From Sphingobium limneticum (GTDB lineage Bacteria; Pseudomonadota; Alphaproteobacteria; Sphingomonadales; Sphingomonadaceae), in NCBI RefSeq assembly GCF_008710155.1, contig NZ_VYPZ01000009.1:1-64000 (forward strand): DNA of 64,000 nucleotides, given 5' to 3'. A program made the position numbers and the translations under genes. The notes beneath the pieces were generated by a model. That model made no database searches. It saw nothing but the letters and a program-made list of their open reading frames with translations, and was not told the origin of the DNA. This document shows, in pieces, positions 33,360 to 41,736 of the stretch. Positions within the stretch are counted from its first letter, which is position 1. Every line of letters starts with the position of its first letter.

Positions 33360-35705
33360 ATGAAGGAGCGGGAATTGCGGCTGGCGCTGGTCTGCTATGG
33401 CGGGATCAGCCTGGCGATCTACATGCACGGCATCACCAAGGAGGTGTGGCATCTGGCACGCGCCAGCCGGGCCTTTCATGATGGCGTGCCGGCCAGCGGC
33501 GGCAGCGAGGCCGTCTATGCGCAGGTGCTCGCCGCGATGGAGGCGGCCAGCGGGGTGCGATTGCGCGTCATGCCAGACATTATCGCGGGCGCGAGCGCAG
33601 GCGGGATCAACGGCATTTTTCTGGCGCAGGCGGTCGAGACGGGGCAGTCGCTGGAGCCGTTGACGACCATGTGGCTGGACAATGCCGATGTCGACCGGCT
33701 GCTGGACCCCGATGCCCGCCCTGCCCGCGCGATGACGAAATTCTGGGCCACGCCGTTGGTGTGGATGGCGGCGCGGCGGCCGGGCGATGCGGTGGAGCGG
33801 ACCGTGGCACCGGACACGCGCGAGGAAGTGCGGATGAAACTCTCCCGCTTCATCCGGTCGCGCTGGTTCGAGCCGCCCTTTGGCGGGGAGATATTTTCGG
33901 CCATGCTGGTCGACGCGTTCGACGCGATGGCGGCGGCGGAAAAGGGGCAACCGCTGTTGCCGGAGGGGCATCCGCTCGACCTGTTCGTGACCGTCACCGA
34001 TTTCGAGGGGCATCCCCAGAGCCTCAATCTCAACAGCCCGGCACAGGTGATCGAGACGGAGCATCGGCTGTCGATCGGTTTCAAGGCGCGCGGGCGCAGC
34101 CAGGACGGGCGCGAACGGGGCTTTGCCGATGCGGCCGAACTGGTGTTTGCGGCGCGGGCGACGGCGAGTTTTCCCGGTGCCTTTCCCCCCTTCACCGTCC
34201 GGGAACTGGACCGGGTGTTGAAGCGCCGGCATCGCGGATGGCCGACGCGCGACGCCTTTCTGGCGCGTGCCCTGCCCCGCCATGCGGCGCGCGGGACGGC
34301 TGAGGACGCGGTGCTGATCGACGGATCGGTGCTGGCCAACGCACCCTTCGCGCAGGCGATCGGCGCGCTGAAGAACCGGCCGTCGCGGCGAGAGGTGGAT
34401 CGGCGCTTCGTCTATATCGATCCGAAGCCAGGGCATCGCTCCATCCGCCTGAACAAGGAGGGCGAGCAGCAGGATGCGCCGACCGGCGAGGATGCGCCAT
34501 TGCCCGGATTTTTCCGCACCATATTCGGCGCATTGTCCGACATTCCGCGCGAGCAGCCGATCCGCGACAATCTGGAGGCGATCGACCGGCATAGTGCGGG
34601 CATCAGGCGGATGCGGCGGATATTGGATGCGCTGCGGCCGGGCATAGAGGCCGATGTGGAAAGCGCGATCGGGCGCATGCTGTTTCTGGACCGGCCGACG
34701 CCCGCGCGCCTTTCCGCATGGCGCGGCAAGGCGCAGCAGCGGGCGGCGAGCGCGGCGGGCTTTGCCTATCCGGCTTATGGGCATCTCAAACTGTCGGGGA
34801 TCGTCGAGTCGCTTTGTTCGCTGCTGTTTCGCCTGAGCGGCGAGGAAAGCGCGATGATGCGGGAAAGCTATCGTCAGGCGATCTGGGCGGCGATCCGGGC
34901 CGAGGGGGCGGATCAGTTGAGCGACGATGGCGGATCGGCGTCGGCGCCGGTCGCTTTCTTTCGCGCGCATGACCTGGCCTTTCGCATCCGACGGCTGCGC
35001 TATCTGGCGCGGCGGCTGGCCGATACGCTGGAACTGGAGGCGGAGGCGGACGATCCGGCGGTGCTGGCGATGCACGACGCCATCTATGGGGCGCTCAGCC
35101 TCTATGCAGAATGCGAGGATAGCGAATTTCACGGGGCCGAGGTGATCGCGGCGGCCAAGTCCGTGCCGACCGATGCGGCGGCGGCGATGGAAGCGGTGGC
35201 GCAGGCGCGGGGATTGAAGGCGCGGGACGAGGCGGCCGACCTGATGCTGGCGGAGGCGTTCGCCGGCCTGCCCAAGGGCGGTCGTCGCACGATGCTGCTC
35301 GCCTATCTCGGCTTTCCCTTCACCGATATCGCCACATTACCGTTGCTCCAGGGTGACACTCTGGATGAATATGATCCGGTCAAGGTCGACCGGATTTCGC
35401 CGGAGGATTGTTCCGCGATCCGGGGCGGCGGCGCGAGCGCCACGCTCAAGGGCATTGAATTCAACAACTTCGGGGCTTTCTTTAGCAGGGTCTATCGGGA
35501 GAATGACTATCTGTGGGGCCGGCTGCATGGGGTGGAGCGGCTTCTGGACATCGTGATTTCGGCCATGCCCGCAGCAAGCCGTCTTTCGCCCGAAGCATTG
35601 GCCGACTATAGGCGGGCCGCGTTTCTGGCGATCCTCGATGAGGAAGAGTCGCGGCTGCCCCATGTAGCCGATCTTATCGCCAGCTTGCGGGAGGAGATCG
35701 GGTGA
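33360..35705 (+). CDS. Patatin-like phospholipase-family protein (long form)
   Basis: A 781-residue protein. The N-terminal patatin domain begins RLALVCYGGISLAIYMHGIT and contains the nucleophile motif GASAGG (Ser79). The catalytic Asp is probably in LIDGSVLANAPF near residue 320. It belongs to a long alphaproteobacterial and actinobacterial patatin-related group with a helical C-terminal half of unknown role. There is no export signal, so it acts in the cytoplasm, presumably on lipid esters. The next gene overlaps its stop (GTGA), so it is translationally coupled to a lipoprotein gene. Confidence 0.9.
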   Translation: MKERELRLALVCYGGISLAIYMHGITKEVWHLARASRAFHDGVPASGGSEAVYAQVLAAMEAASGVRLRVMPDIIAGASAGGINGIFLAQAVETGQSLEPLTTMWLDNADVDRLLDPDARPARAMTKFWATPLVWMAARRPGDAVERTVAPDTREEVRMKLSRFIRSRWFEPPFGGEIFSAMLVDAFDAMAAAEKGQPLLPEGHPLDLFVTVTDFEGHPQSLNLNSPAQVIETEHRLSIGFKARGRSQDGRERGFADAAELVFAARATASFPGAFPPFTVRELDRVLKRRHRGWPTRDAFLARALPRHAARGTAEDAVLIDGSVLANAPFAQAIGALKNRPSRREVDRRFVYIDPKPGHRSIRLNKEGEQQDAPTGEDAPLPGFFRTIFGALSDIPREQPIRDNLEAIDRHSAGIRRMRRILDALRPGIEADVESAIGRMLFLDRPTPARLSAWRGKAQQRAASAAGFAYPAYGHLKLSGIVESLCSLLFRLSGEESAMMRESYRQAIWAAIRAEGADQLSDDGGSASAPVAFFRAHDLAFRIRRLRYLARRLADTLELEAEADDPAVLAMHDAIYGALSLYAECEDSEFHGAEVIAAAKSVPTDAAAAMEAVAQARGLKARDEAADLMLAEAFAGLPKGGRRTMLLAYLGFPFTDIATLPLLQGDTLDEYDPVKVDRISPEDCSAIRGGGASATLKGIEFNNFGAFFSRVYRENDYLWGRLHGVERLLDIVISAMPAASRLSPEALADYRRAAFLAILDEEESRLPHVADLIASLREEIG

Positions 35706-36208
35706 GCGGGCGTTTTGGTCTGGTTCCTGTGGTGCTGATGCTGGCGCTCGTCGCCGGCTGTCGCGACTCGTCCGATGACAGCGCGCAGGCCGATAATGGC
35801 ATCGCGCCGCCGAGCGTCGTCGCCACCCTTTTGCCGGACCAGGCCGCGCCCCTGCCGATCGACAATGCGAGCGTTCCGGCCAAGGCATCGCCAGTCGTCA
35901 CCGTGCGCGCCCAGCCGGCGCCGCGCAATGTGATGGACCTGCCGCCGTCGGACGATGATGTGTCCGCCCTGCCCTTCCCGCAGGAAGTCACCGCCTTCAT
36001 GGTCGATCGCGACGGATGCGACCATTTCCGGGGCGAGGACGCCTATGATGCGGAACGACGCGCCTATATTGCCGAGAATGTCGCGGAATTATGCCAGGGG
36101 ACCGACGCCCGGTTGGCCCTGTTGCGCCGTCGCTATGCCGGTGACAGGTCGGTGACCGCCGCGCTCAAGGGCTATGACGCGCATATCGAGGGTGTGACGA
36201 GTTATTGA
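35702..36208 (+). CDS. Putative lipoprotein coupled to patatin-like gene
   Basis: A 168-residue protein with a lipoprotein signal (GLVPVVLMLALVAGC) whose lipobox cysteine is at about residue 20. The mature part is acidic and includes two further cysteines, in DGCDHFRGEDAY and AELCQGTDARLALL, that could form a disulfide. The end (LRRRYAGDRSVTAALKGYD) is helical. Translation starts from GTG overlapping the previous stop. Function is unknown; the coupling suggests it is produced with the patatin-like protein, although the two would be in different compartments. Confidence 0.8.
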   Translation: MSGRFGLVPVVLMLALVAGCRDSSDDSAQADNGIAPPSVVATLLPDQAAPLPIDNASVPAKASPVVTVRAQPAPRNVMDLPPSDDDVSALPFPQEVTAFMVDRDGCDHFRGEDAYDAERRAYIAENVAELCQGTDARLALLRRRYAGDRSVTAALKGYDAHIEGVTSY

Positions 36209-36254
36209 GGTTGGGGTGTGGCCTGGTTGGCTTGGCGGACATGCCCCCGACATT

Positions 36255-36342
36255 CGTCACCCCGGGCTTGACCCGGGCCCCCGCTGCTTATGTAAAGCCA
36301 AGATCGAAGAAAGCGGGATCCCGGGTCAGGCCCGGGATGACG
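36255..36342. repeat. Intergenic palindrome, CGTCACCCCGGG...CCCGGGATGACG family
   Basis: Two hairpins (CCCGGGCTTGACCCGGG and CCCGGGTCAGGCCCGGG) face each other, with outer ends CGTCACC and GGATGACG, and an inner AGCGGG/CCCGCT pair. It lies between the lipoprotein gene and the convergent pterin dehydratase gene. Confidence 0.8.
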
Positions 36343-36369
36343 ATATAGCTTTATTCGCTTGTTGCCTGA

Positions 36370-36660
36370 TTACTCCGCCAACCCGTCGATCGCCTTGGCC
36401 AGATCGATGTCCCGCTGCGACAGGCCGCCGGCGTCGTGGGTCGTGAGTATGATGTCCACCCGGTTATAGACGTTCGACCATTCGGGATGATGGTCCGCCT
36501 TTTCGGCCATGATCGCGACGCGGGTCATGAAGCCGAAGGCGCCGACGAAATCGGTGAAGGTGAAGCGGCGGGAAATGCCGTCAGGGTCCGATACCGGCGT
36601 CCATTGCGGCAGGTCCGCCAGCGCAAGCGCCCGTTCCTCATCGGTCAGTTTACCAATCAT
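36370..36660 (-). CDS. phhB: 4a-hydroxytetrahydrobiopterin (pterin-4-alpha-carbinolamine) dehydratase
   Basis: A 96-residue enzyme that dehydrates the carbinolamine of pterins. The family active site [14 protein letters not shown], containing the His-His pair, is present near residues 53-66. The N-terminus [17 protein letters not shown] is typical. The start at 36660 gives the standard length; the frame extends further but overlaps the divergent metallopeptidase gene. phhA (phenylalanine hydroxylase) is not nearby, so the role may be in molybdopterin or pterin recycling. Confidence 0.93.
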   Translation of the reverse strand: MIGKLTDEERALALADLPQWTPVSDPDGISRRFTFTDFVGAFGFMTRVAIMAEKADHHPEWSNVYNRVDIILTTHDAGGLSQRDIDLAKAIDGLAE

Positions 36661-36700
36661 GTCCCTATCCTCATGAAATGCCTTGGGGTATGTGGCAGGC

Positions 36701-37108
36701 ATGTCGTCCAACGGTCAACCGCCCCGCTTCGCTCCCACCAGGGAAGAGATTGAGACGCTGGCGCTTGTTGCGCTGAGCCGACTGCCCTCCCCATTTACCG
36801 AGCATCTGTCCGATGTCGTGCTGTTCGTGGAGGATTTTGCGGACGCGGCGATCCTGAAAGAGATGGAACTGAGCGATCCGTTCGAATTGACCGGCCTCTA
36901 CACCGGCCGGTCGATCGGGCAGGAGGCGCAGACCGGGGACGGGCCGCCGACGGTGCATCTGTTCCGCCGGCCGTTGCTGGACGAATGGGTGGAGACGGGC
37001 GTGCCGCTGGATGCGCTGATCACCCATGTGGTGGTGCATGAGATCGGCCATCATTTCGGTCTGTCGGATATCGACATGCATGTCCTGGAGGACATGGTCA
37101 CCCTATGA
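36701..37108 (+). CDS. Metallopeptidase family protein (small zincin)
   Basis: A 135-residue protein with the zincin motif [17 protein letters not shown] near its end; the two His and the Glu of HEIGHH are the zinc site and catalytic base. It belongs to a small bacterial family of minimal metallopeptidases found across actinobacteria and alphaproteobacteria. The start at 36701 gives the conserved length. Its stop overlaps the ccmA start (ATGA), so it is coupled to the cytochrome c maturation genes. Its substrate is unknown. Confidence 0.9.
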   Translation: MSSNGQPPRFAPTREEIETLALVALSRLPSPFTEHLSDVVLFVEDFADAAILKEMELSDPFELTGLYTGRSIGQEAQTGDGPPTVHLFRRPLLDEWVETGVPLDALITHVVVHEIGHHFGLSDIDMHVLEDMVTL

Positions 37109-37704
37109 CCGGTGCGGCGTTGCGCCTGACCGATGTCGCCTGCCTGCGGGGCGGGCGGATGTTGTTTGCTGGCGTGACGTTGGCGCTGGAGCCGGGCGGC
37201 GGGGCGTTGCTGACCGGGCCGAACGGGGTGGGCAAGTCCAGCCTGCTGCGGGTTTGCGCCGGGCTGCTGCCCGCCTTTGCCGGGACGGTGGCGTGCAGCG
37301 GCGGCGTGGCGATGACCGACGAAAGGCTGGCGCTGGACGGCGAGTTGCCGCTGCGTGATGCCCTGTCCTTCTGGGCGAAGCTGGACCGCGCCGGGCAGGA
37401 GGCGGTCGATGCCGCGATGGCCGCGATGGCGTTGACGGGGCTGGCGCAGGTGCCGGTGCGGATGTTGTCGACCGGGCAGCGCAAGCGGGCGATGCTGGCG
37501 CGGGTCATCGCCATCGGCGCCGGCGTCTGGCTGCTGGACGAGCCGGGCAATGGCCTGGATATGGCGTCGCTGGACCTGTTGGGCCAGGCCGTGGCCGGGC
37601 ATCTGGCCGCGGGCGGGATCGTGGTCGCGGCGTCGCACCAGCCGCTGCCGATCGACGCGCCGGTGACGGTCGCGCTCTCCGATTATCAGGCCGAGGCGGC
37701 ATGA
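37105..37704 (+). CDS. ccmA: Heme ABC exporter ATP-binding protein CcmA
   Basis: A 199-residue ABC ATPase of cytochrome c maturation. Walker A is GPNGVGKSSLL (38-48), the signature is LSTGQRKRAMLAR, and Walker B is VWLLDEPGNGLD. It works with CcmB and CcmC to release the heme-loaded chaperone CcmE. The start overlaps the metallopeptidase stop, and its own stop overlaps ccmB, so translation is coupled. No ccmC follows in this window. Confidence 0.95.
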   Translation: MTGAALRLTDVACLRGGRMLFAGVTLALEPGGGALLTGPNGVGKSSLLRVCAGLLPAFAGTVACSGGVAMTDERLALDGELPLRDALSFWAKLDRAGQEAVDAAMAAMALTGLAQVPVRMLSTGQRKRAMLARVIAIGAGVWLLDEPGNGLDMASLDLLGQAVAGHLAAGGIVVAASHQPLPIDAPVTVALSDYQAEAA

Positions 37705-38348
37705 GGATATTGTGGTTGCTGGCGGTGCGCGATTTGCGCCAGGCCTGGGCATCGGCGGGCCTATGGCTGCCGATCGCTTTCCTGCTGCTGGTCGCCAGCC
37801 TCTATCCCTTCGCGGTCGGGCCGGATGCGGCGTTGCTGGGGCGGACCGGCGGCGGGATGCTGTGGATCGCGGCGCTGCTGGCCAGTCTGCTGCCGGTCGA
37901 TCGGCTGGTCGCGCCGGACATGCAGGCGGGCGTGCTGGACCAGATCGCGCTGCGCGGCATTGGCGAGGAACTGGTGGTGACGGCGCGGCTGGTAGCGCAT
38001 TGGCTGGGGTTCGGGCCGCCGTTGATGATCGCCACCCTGCCCGCCGCCGCGCTGCTGAAGCTGGATGGCGCGACGATCATGACGCTGGAACTGGGGCTGT
38101 TGATCGGGACGCCGGCGCTGGCGGCGCTGGGGTTGCTGGTGGCGACGCTGACGGCGGGGCTGCGGTCGAGCGGGGCGCTGGCGGGGCTGTTGGCGCTGCC
38201 GCTGGCGGTGCCTTTGCTGATCTTCGGCGCGGGGACGCTGGGCGATGGGAGCGGCGCGGCGTTCAAATTTCTGGGCGCGGCGTCCTTGCTGCTGGTGGCG
38301 ATCACACCCTTTGCAGGCGGGGCGGCGATCCGGGCCGGGCGGGAATAG
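37701..38348 (+). CDS. ccmB: Heme exporter protein CcmB
   Basis: A 215-residue membrane protein with six predicted helices. Typical parts are LWLLAVRDLRQAWASAGLWL at the start and DQIALRGIGEELVVTARLVA in the first loop. It forms the ABC complex with CcmA. The ATG overlaps the ccmA stop. A palindromic repeat (38378) lies 30 bases after the stop, and the other ccm genes are not adjacent, so the system is split. Confidence 0.94.
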   Translation: MRILWLLAVRDLRQAWASAGLWLPIAFLLLVASLYPFAVGPDAALLGRTGGGMLWIAALLASLLPVDRLVAPDMQAGVLDQIALRGIGEELVVTARLVAHWLGFGPPLMIATLPAAALLKLDGATIMTLELGLLIGTPALAALGLLVATLTAGLRSSGALAGLLALPLAVPLLIFGAGTLGDGSGAAFKFLGAASLLLVAITPFAGGAAIRAGRE

Positions 38349-38377
38349 GATTTCGGGCGCAAGAGTCTTTTGTCACC

Positions 38378-38423
38378 GCATTTTGCGAGCCGTCATCTGT
38401 TCCAGATGACTTCAAAATGCTCT
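38378..38423. repeat. GCATTYTGCGAGCCG palindromic repeat, copy 3
   Basis: GCATTTTGCGAGCCGTCATC TGTTCCAG ATGACTTCAAAATGCTCT; here the inner stem GTCATCTG/CAGATGAC is perfect. The match to the 27122 and 27180 copies is strong in the outer arms and the TGTTCCAG loop, while the inner stems differ but keep pairing. Confidence 0.8.
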
Positions 38424-38636
38424 AACTTCGCACATTTCCCGCATGTTTCGATATTTTGTTGCGCGCGCCTGATCCTATTGGAAACTGTTGCGGCAATCGA
38501 CTGCACGGCGCGATCATGGCATTATTGCGTGCAATAGGACAGCTTTGCGCCCCTGCTTCATTGACGCGTGCCTGCGAATCAGGCAGCCTCCCCTACGGAA
38601 GTCGATAAAAATCGACGCCATCGAGAGGATGCCACC

Positions 38637-38888
38637 ATGAACCGAATTCGCGCGAATTCCGGAAATGCCTTTCATCGGCTGCTCGTTCGATGCCTGGCGG
38701 AACAACATCAACCCACGGACGAAGAGATTGATCTGGTCGCGGGCAAGATCTGGCACGAAAGCTACGGATCGCAGACCGGCCAGCCATGGGTGGAGGTCGT
38801 GCCCGACAGCGTGACCCATCGGCAGATGATTGGCGCGGCGAAAATGGCGCTGCGGCCGCAGTTGCAGCGCGAGTTGGGGGCTGGATAA
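38637..38888 (+). CDS. Hypothetical small protein
   Basis: An 83-residue protein with no recognised family. The sequence is soluble and mixed, containing FHRLLVRCLAEQHQPTDEEI and IWHESYGSQTGQPWVEVVPD. The start is at the ATG preceded by GAGAGG; a longer in-frame start 23 codons upstream lacks support. It has its own upstream region of nearly 290 bases and stands alone. A role cannot be assigned. Confidence 0.6.
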   Translation: MNRIRANSGNAFHRLLVRCLAEQHQPTDEEIDLVAGKIWHESYGSQTGQPWVEVVPDSVTHRQMIGAAKMALRPQLQRELGAG

Positions 38889-39388
38889 GGCCGTGCCGGA
38901 TTGCGCCATGTCCGTTGGCAAGGTCGGACTATGGAGGCGCGGTAGATCCTAAGCCGTAGGCCAGCCGCCAACCAAGTTCGAGATGATGATGTGCATAGGG
39001 AAACCGCGCGGCATCAAGGGTGGCAGGCACATAATTTCCCCATGTTCCGCGTAGCTTCGCCTGATAGCGAGATGCGACGGGGACAAACCATAGGACACGT
39101 TCCCCGGCGCAGGCCGGGGTCCAGGTCCACGCGCTGAACTGGACCCCGGCCTGCGCCGGGGAACGGACGGCGACAGGTTCGCATCTTTCCTGTTGATATC
39201 AGCCCGCATTTGCCCATTGGTGCCGGCTCTAACGGGATGGGTTTTTACGGCAGGATGCGAGCCTCCTTGTCGGTTACGCCCTCTTACCGCGTGACGGGAT
39301 CGACGAAGGCCCCGGCCGGACCGGCGCATCCCGCCTCCTCCCTTCCTCCGGCTCGACATCGCCCGGCCCTTGCGCCAAAGGCGGCGGC
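38889..39388. other. Intergenic region holding a palindromic repeat
   Basis: About 500 bases without a supported gene. It contains the repeat at 39099-39164. A minus-strand open frame of 136 codons spans the repeat but has the composition of random high-GC sequence. Confidence 0.5.
39099..39164. repeat. Intergenic palindrome, GTTCCCCGGCG...GCCGGGGAAC family
   Basis: Two hairpins CCCCGGCGCAGGCCGGGG and CCCCGGCCTGCGCCGGGG, with TCCAGGTCC/GGACC arms inside. It is very close to the 17249 copy. Confidence 0.85.
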
Positions 39389-40279
39389 ATGTTCGGTCTT
39401 GTCGCGCCCATCCTTTTCGTCCTCATCTGGTCCACCGGTTTCATCGTCGCGCGGGCGATGGTGCCGCATGGCGCGCCGGAGCTGATCCTCGCGCTGCGGC
39501 TGACGGCGACGGCGATGGTGCTGAGCGGCGCGGCACTTTATGCGCGGCAGGCCTGGCCCAGGGGGCAGCGGCTGGGGCTGCATCTGGCGGCGGGCGCGAT
39601 GCTGCATGGCTTCTATCTGACGCTCAGCTGGTGGGCGGTGAATAACGGCATGCCGGCCGGCGTCATGTCGCTGCTGGGGTCGCTGCAACCGCTGATGGTG
39701 GCGGTGGTGAGCGTAGCGCTGTTGGGCGAGCGGCTGCCGGTGCGTGCCTGGGGCGGGCTGGCTATAGCGATCATCGGCGTGGGCTGCGTCCTGACGCCCG
39801 CGATCGCGCGATCCGGCGCAGGCGCGATCAGCATGGTGCCGGCGGTCGTGGGGATGATCGCGGTGCTGGCGATGGCGGGCGGTACGCTGATCCAGCGCGG
39901 CGCGATCGCGGGCGACGGCATCGCCGTATCGGGCGCAGTGCAGAATATGGGCGGCGCGCTGGTGGCGATCGCCGCGTCGTTGCTGGTGGGCGAATATCGC
40001 TGGGACGGGGCGCCGATCCTGTGGATCGGCCTTGGCTGGTCCGTGCTGGGCCTGTCGGCCGGTGGCCTGACGCTGCTGGTGTGGCTGGTGCGGCATCAGG
40101 GGGCGACGCGCATGTCGATGCTGTTGCTGCTGGTGCCGCCATTGGCCGCGATCGAGGCGTGGATTTTGTTCGGCGAGCGGCTGGGGCCGGTGCAGCTGTT
40201 TGGCTTCGCATTGGCGCTGGGCGGGGTGCTGATCGGGCGGTCGCAGGGCAAGAAGGTGGAGGTCGTGGAGCCGGCGTGA
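39389..40279 (+). CDS. EamA/DMT-family transporter
   Basis: A 296-residue membrane protein with two EamA repeats and about ten helices, starting FGLVAPILFVLIWSTGFIVA. Conserved features include the GERLPVRAWGGLAIAIIGV segment at the end of the first repeat and FGERLGPVQLFGFALALGG near the end of the second. It is distinct from the exporter at 5656. Substrate is unknown; the family handles amino acids, nucleotides and other metabolites. It stands upstream of the cupin-like gene with a repeat remnant between. Confidence 0.88.
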   Translation: MFGLVAPILFVLIWSTGFIVARAMVPHGAPELILALRLTATAMVLSGAALYARQAWPRGQRLGLHLAAGAMLHGFYLTLSWWAVNNGMPAGVMSLLGSLQPLMVAVVSVALLGERLPVRAWGGLAIAIIGVGCVLTPAIARSGAGAISMVPAVVGMIAVLAMAGGTLIQRGAIAGDGIAVSGAVQNMGGALVAIAASLLVGEYRWDGAPILWIGLGWSVLGLSAGGLTLLVWLVRHQGATRMSMLLLLVPPLAAIEAWILFGERLGPVQLFGFALALGGVLIGRSQGKKVEVVEPA

Positions 40280-40290
40280 CCGGCCTGCGC

Positions 40291-40320
40291 GTCCTTCGAC
40301 AGGCTCGGGCCGAACGGATC
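40291..40320. repeat. Partial TTCGACAGGCTCG...CGAACGG repeat
   Basis: CCTTCGACAGGCTCGGGCCG AACGGATC, one arm only of the repeat family seen at 4973, 42824 and 47040. Confidence 0.5.
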
Positions 40321-40394
40321 TGGGCGCCTGTTCATCGTCACATGAACGTCATGCGTTGCAACATCGCCGTCATCATCGGGCGTTAGGCAGCGGC

Positions 40395-41339
40395 ATGAGC
40401 AAGACGCTGCCCTCCCTCCCCGCCCAGGCCGCCGACATGGCCATGCAGATGGCCCTGCGGCAGATCGATTTCGGTGCCGCGCGCGCCGTTGCGCCGCCGC
40501 CCGTGCCAGCCAAGGCGCCGGAAGACAGACTGGCGCTGAAGCGGCAAGACTGGTTGATGGAGGTGCAGGAGCGGCAGCGCGCCTTGTCGCCCTATGCGTC
40601 CGGCCTGCTGACCGCCGAAAATCTGTCCGGCGAGGATTTCCTGCACGGTTTCTATGCGCCGGGGCGACCGGTGCTGATCAAGGGGGCGATCGGCCATTGG
40701 CCGGCGCTGACGCGCTGGACGCCCGACTATCTGGCGAAGACGGTCGGCGACGCCATGATCGAATATCAGGGCGGCCGGTCGAGCGCGCAGGATTATGAGC
40801 TGAAGAAGGACAGGCATCGCAAGCGGGCGCCGTTCCGCCAGTTCATCGCATTGGCGCGCAAGGGCGGAAACGACGCCTATCTGACGGCGTCCAACAGCGC
40901 CGCCAACGGGCCTGCGCTGCAGCCGCTGGAGGCGGATCTGGGGCCGATCGACGCCTATCTGACGCGCGCGCCGGGGATGCTGTGGATCGGGGGCGAAGGC
41001 ACGTTCACGCCGCTGCATTTCGACCTGACCAACAATTTGCTGGCGCAGGTGACGGGCAGCAAGCGGGTGATATTGATTCCGCCTTCGCAGACGCGGCGGT
41101 TGGCCCACCGGTCGCATGTGTTCAGCGATGTGCGCGATGTTACCGATGAGGCGCGATTGAAGCTGCATCCGCAAGCACGCGACGTGCTGCGCTATGAGGT
41201 TGCGCTGTCACCGGGCGACCTGCTGTTCATCCCCATCGGCTGGTGGCATCAGGTCCGGTCGGAAAGCTTTTCGACCATGCTGACCTATACCAATTTCCAT
41301 TGGGCCAATGTCGGGCATGAAAATTATCCGGCGGGGTAA
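40395..41339 (+). CDS. Cupin-like (JmjC-type) Fe(II)/2-oxoglutarate oxygenase
   Basis: A 314-residue protein of the cupin_8/FIH-like group. The iron-binding triad is visible: His208 and Asp210 in PLHFDLTNN and His285 in GWWHQVRS. The GRPVLIKGAIGHWPAL segment at about 90-105 is the characteristic start of the domain. Such enzymes hydroxylate proteins or small molecules with 2-oxoglutarate and oxygen. The N-terminal 60 residues form a helical extension. The start at MSKTLPSL was chosen over an upstream frame. The substrate is unknown. Confidence 0.87.
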   Translation: MSKTLPSLPAQAADMAMQMALRQIDFGAARAVAPPPVPAKAPEDRLALKRQDWLMEVQERQRALSPYASGLLTAENLSGEDFLHGFYAPGRPVLIKGAIGHWPALTRWTPDYLAKTVGDAMIEYQGGRSSAQDYELKKDRHRKRAPFRQFIALARKGGNDAYLTASNSAANGPALQPLEADLGPIDAYLTRAPGMLWIGGEGTFTPLHFDLTNNLLAQVTGSKRVILIPPSQTRRLAHRSHVFSDVRDVTDEARLKLHPQARDVLRYEVALSPGDLLFIPIGWWHQVRSESFSTMLTYTNFHWANVGHENYPAG

Positions 41340-41353
41340 TTCGCCGTCATTCC

Positions 41354-41671
41354 TCAACCCTCGCGCAGCTGCTCGTGGTGGCGGATGACTTCGTCGATGA
41401 TGAAGCGCAGGAATTTTTCGGTGAAGTCCGGGTCGAGCTTCGCGTCGAGCGCCAGCTGACGCAGGCGGGTGATCTGGCGATCCTCCCGGCCGGGGTCGGC
41501 GGGGGGCAGATCGTGAGTCGCCTTATGTTCGCCGACGGCCTGGGTGATCTTGAAACGCTCGGCCAGCATGAACACCAGCGCCGCGTCGATATTGTCGATG
41601 CTTTCGCGATAGCGGTTCAAAGTCTCGTCCACTTGGGCCTCCGGTTCCAGATGGCGCGCTTTTTGCCGCAT
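41354..41671 (-). CDS. Chorismate mutase (AroQ class)
   Basis: A 105-residue helical protein. The AroQ pattern is RESIDNIDAALVFMLAERFK, with AVGEHKATHDLPPADPGRED following (the catalytic Arg and Lys region). It converts chorismate to prephenate for phenylalanine and tyrosine. It is a single-domain form without a prephenate dehydratase part. It is divergent from the polyprenyl synthase gene by 65 bases, and that gap should hold both promoters. Confidence 0.93.
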   Translation of the reverse strand: MRQKARHLEPEAQVDETLNRYRESIDNIDAALVFMLAERFKITQAVGEHKATHDLPPADPGREDRQITRLRQLALDAKLDPDFTEKFLRFIIDEVIRHHEQLREG

Positions 41672-41736
41672 CCGGCGCCTTGTGCAAGCTATTCCCGCTT
41701 GCCTTTCACATTTTGCACCGCCACATGGGCGCGGTC

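Noticed and set aside
32760-35132. 790-codon minus-strand open frame opposite the EEP-family and patatin-like genes
   Set aside because: Arg/His/Pro-rich composition typical of the antisense frame of a high-GC gene; the plus-strand genes have recognisable motifs.
38378-38423. Ordinary intrinsic terminator of ccmB
   Set aside because: No T tract follows, and the sequence is a copy of the repeat upstream of obgE, so it is better described as a repeat.
38949-39359. 136-codon minus-strand open frame between 38.9 and 39.4 kb
   Set aside because: It runs through a palindromic repeat and has no ribosome binding site or plausible protein composition.
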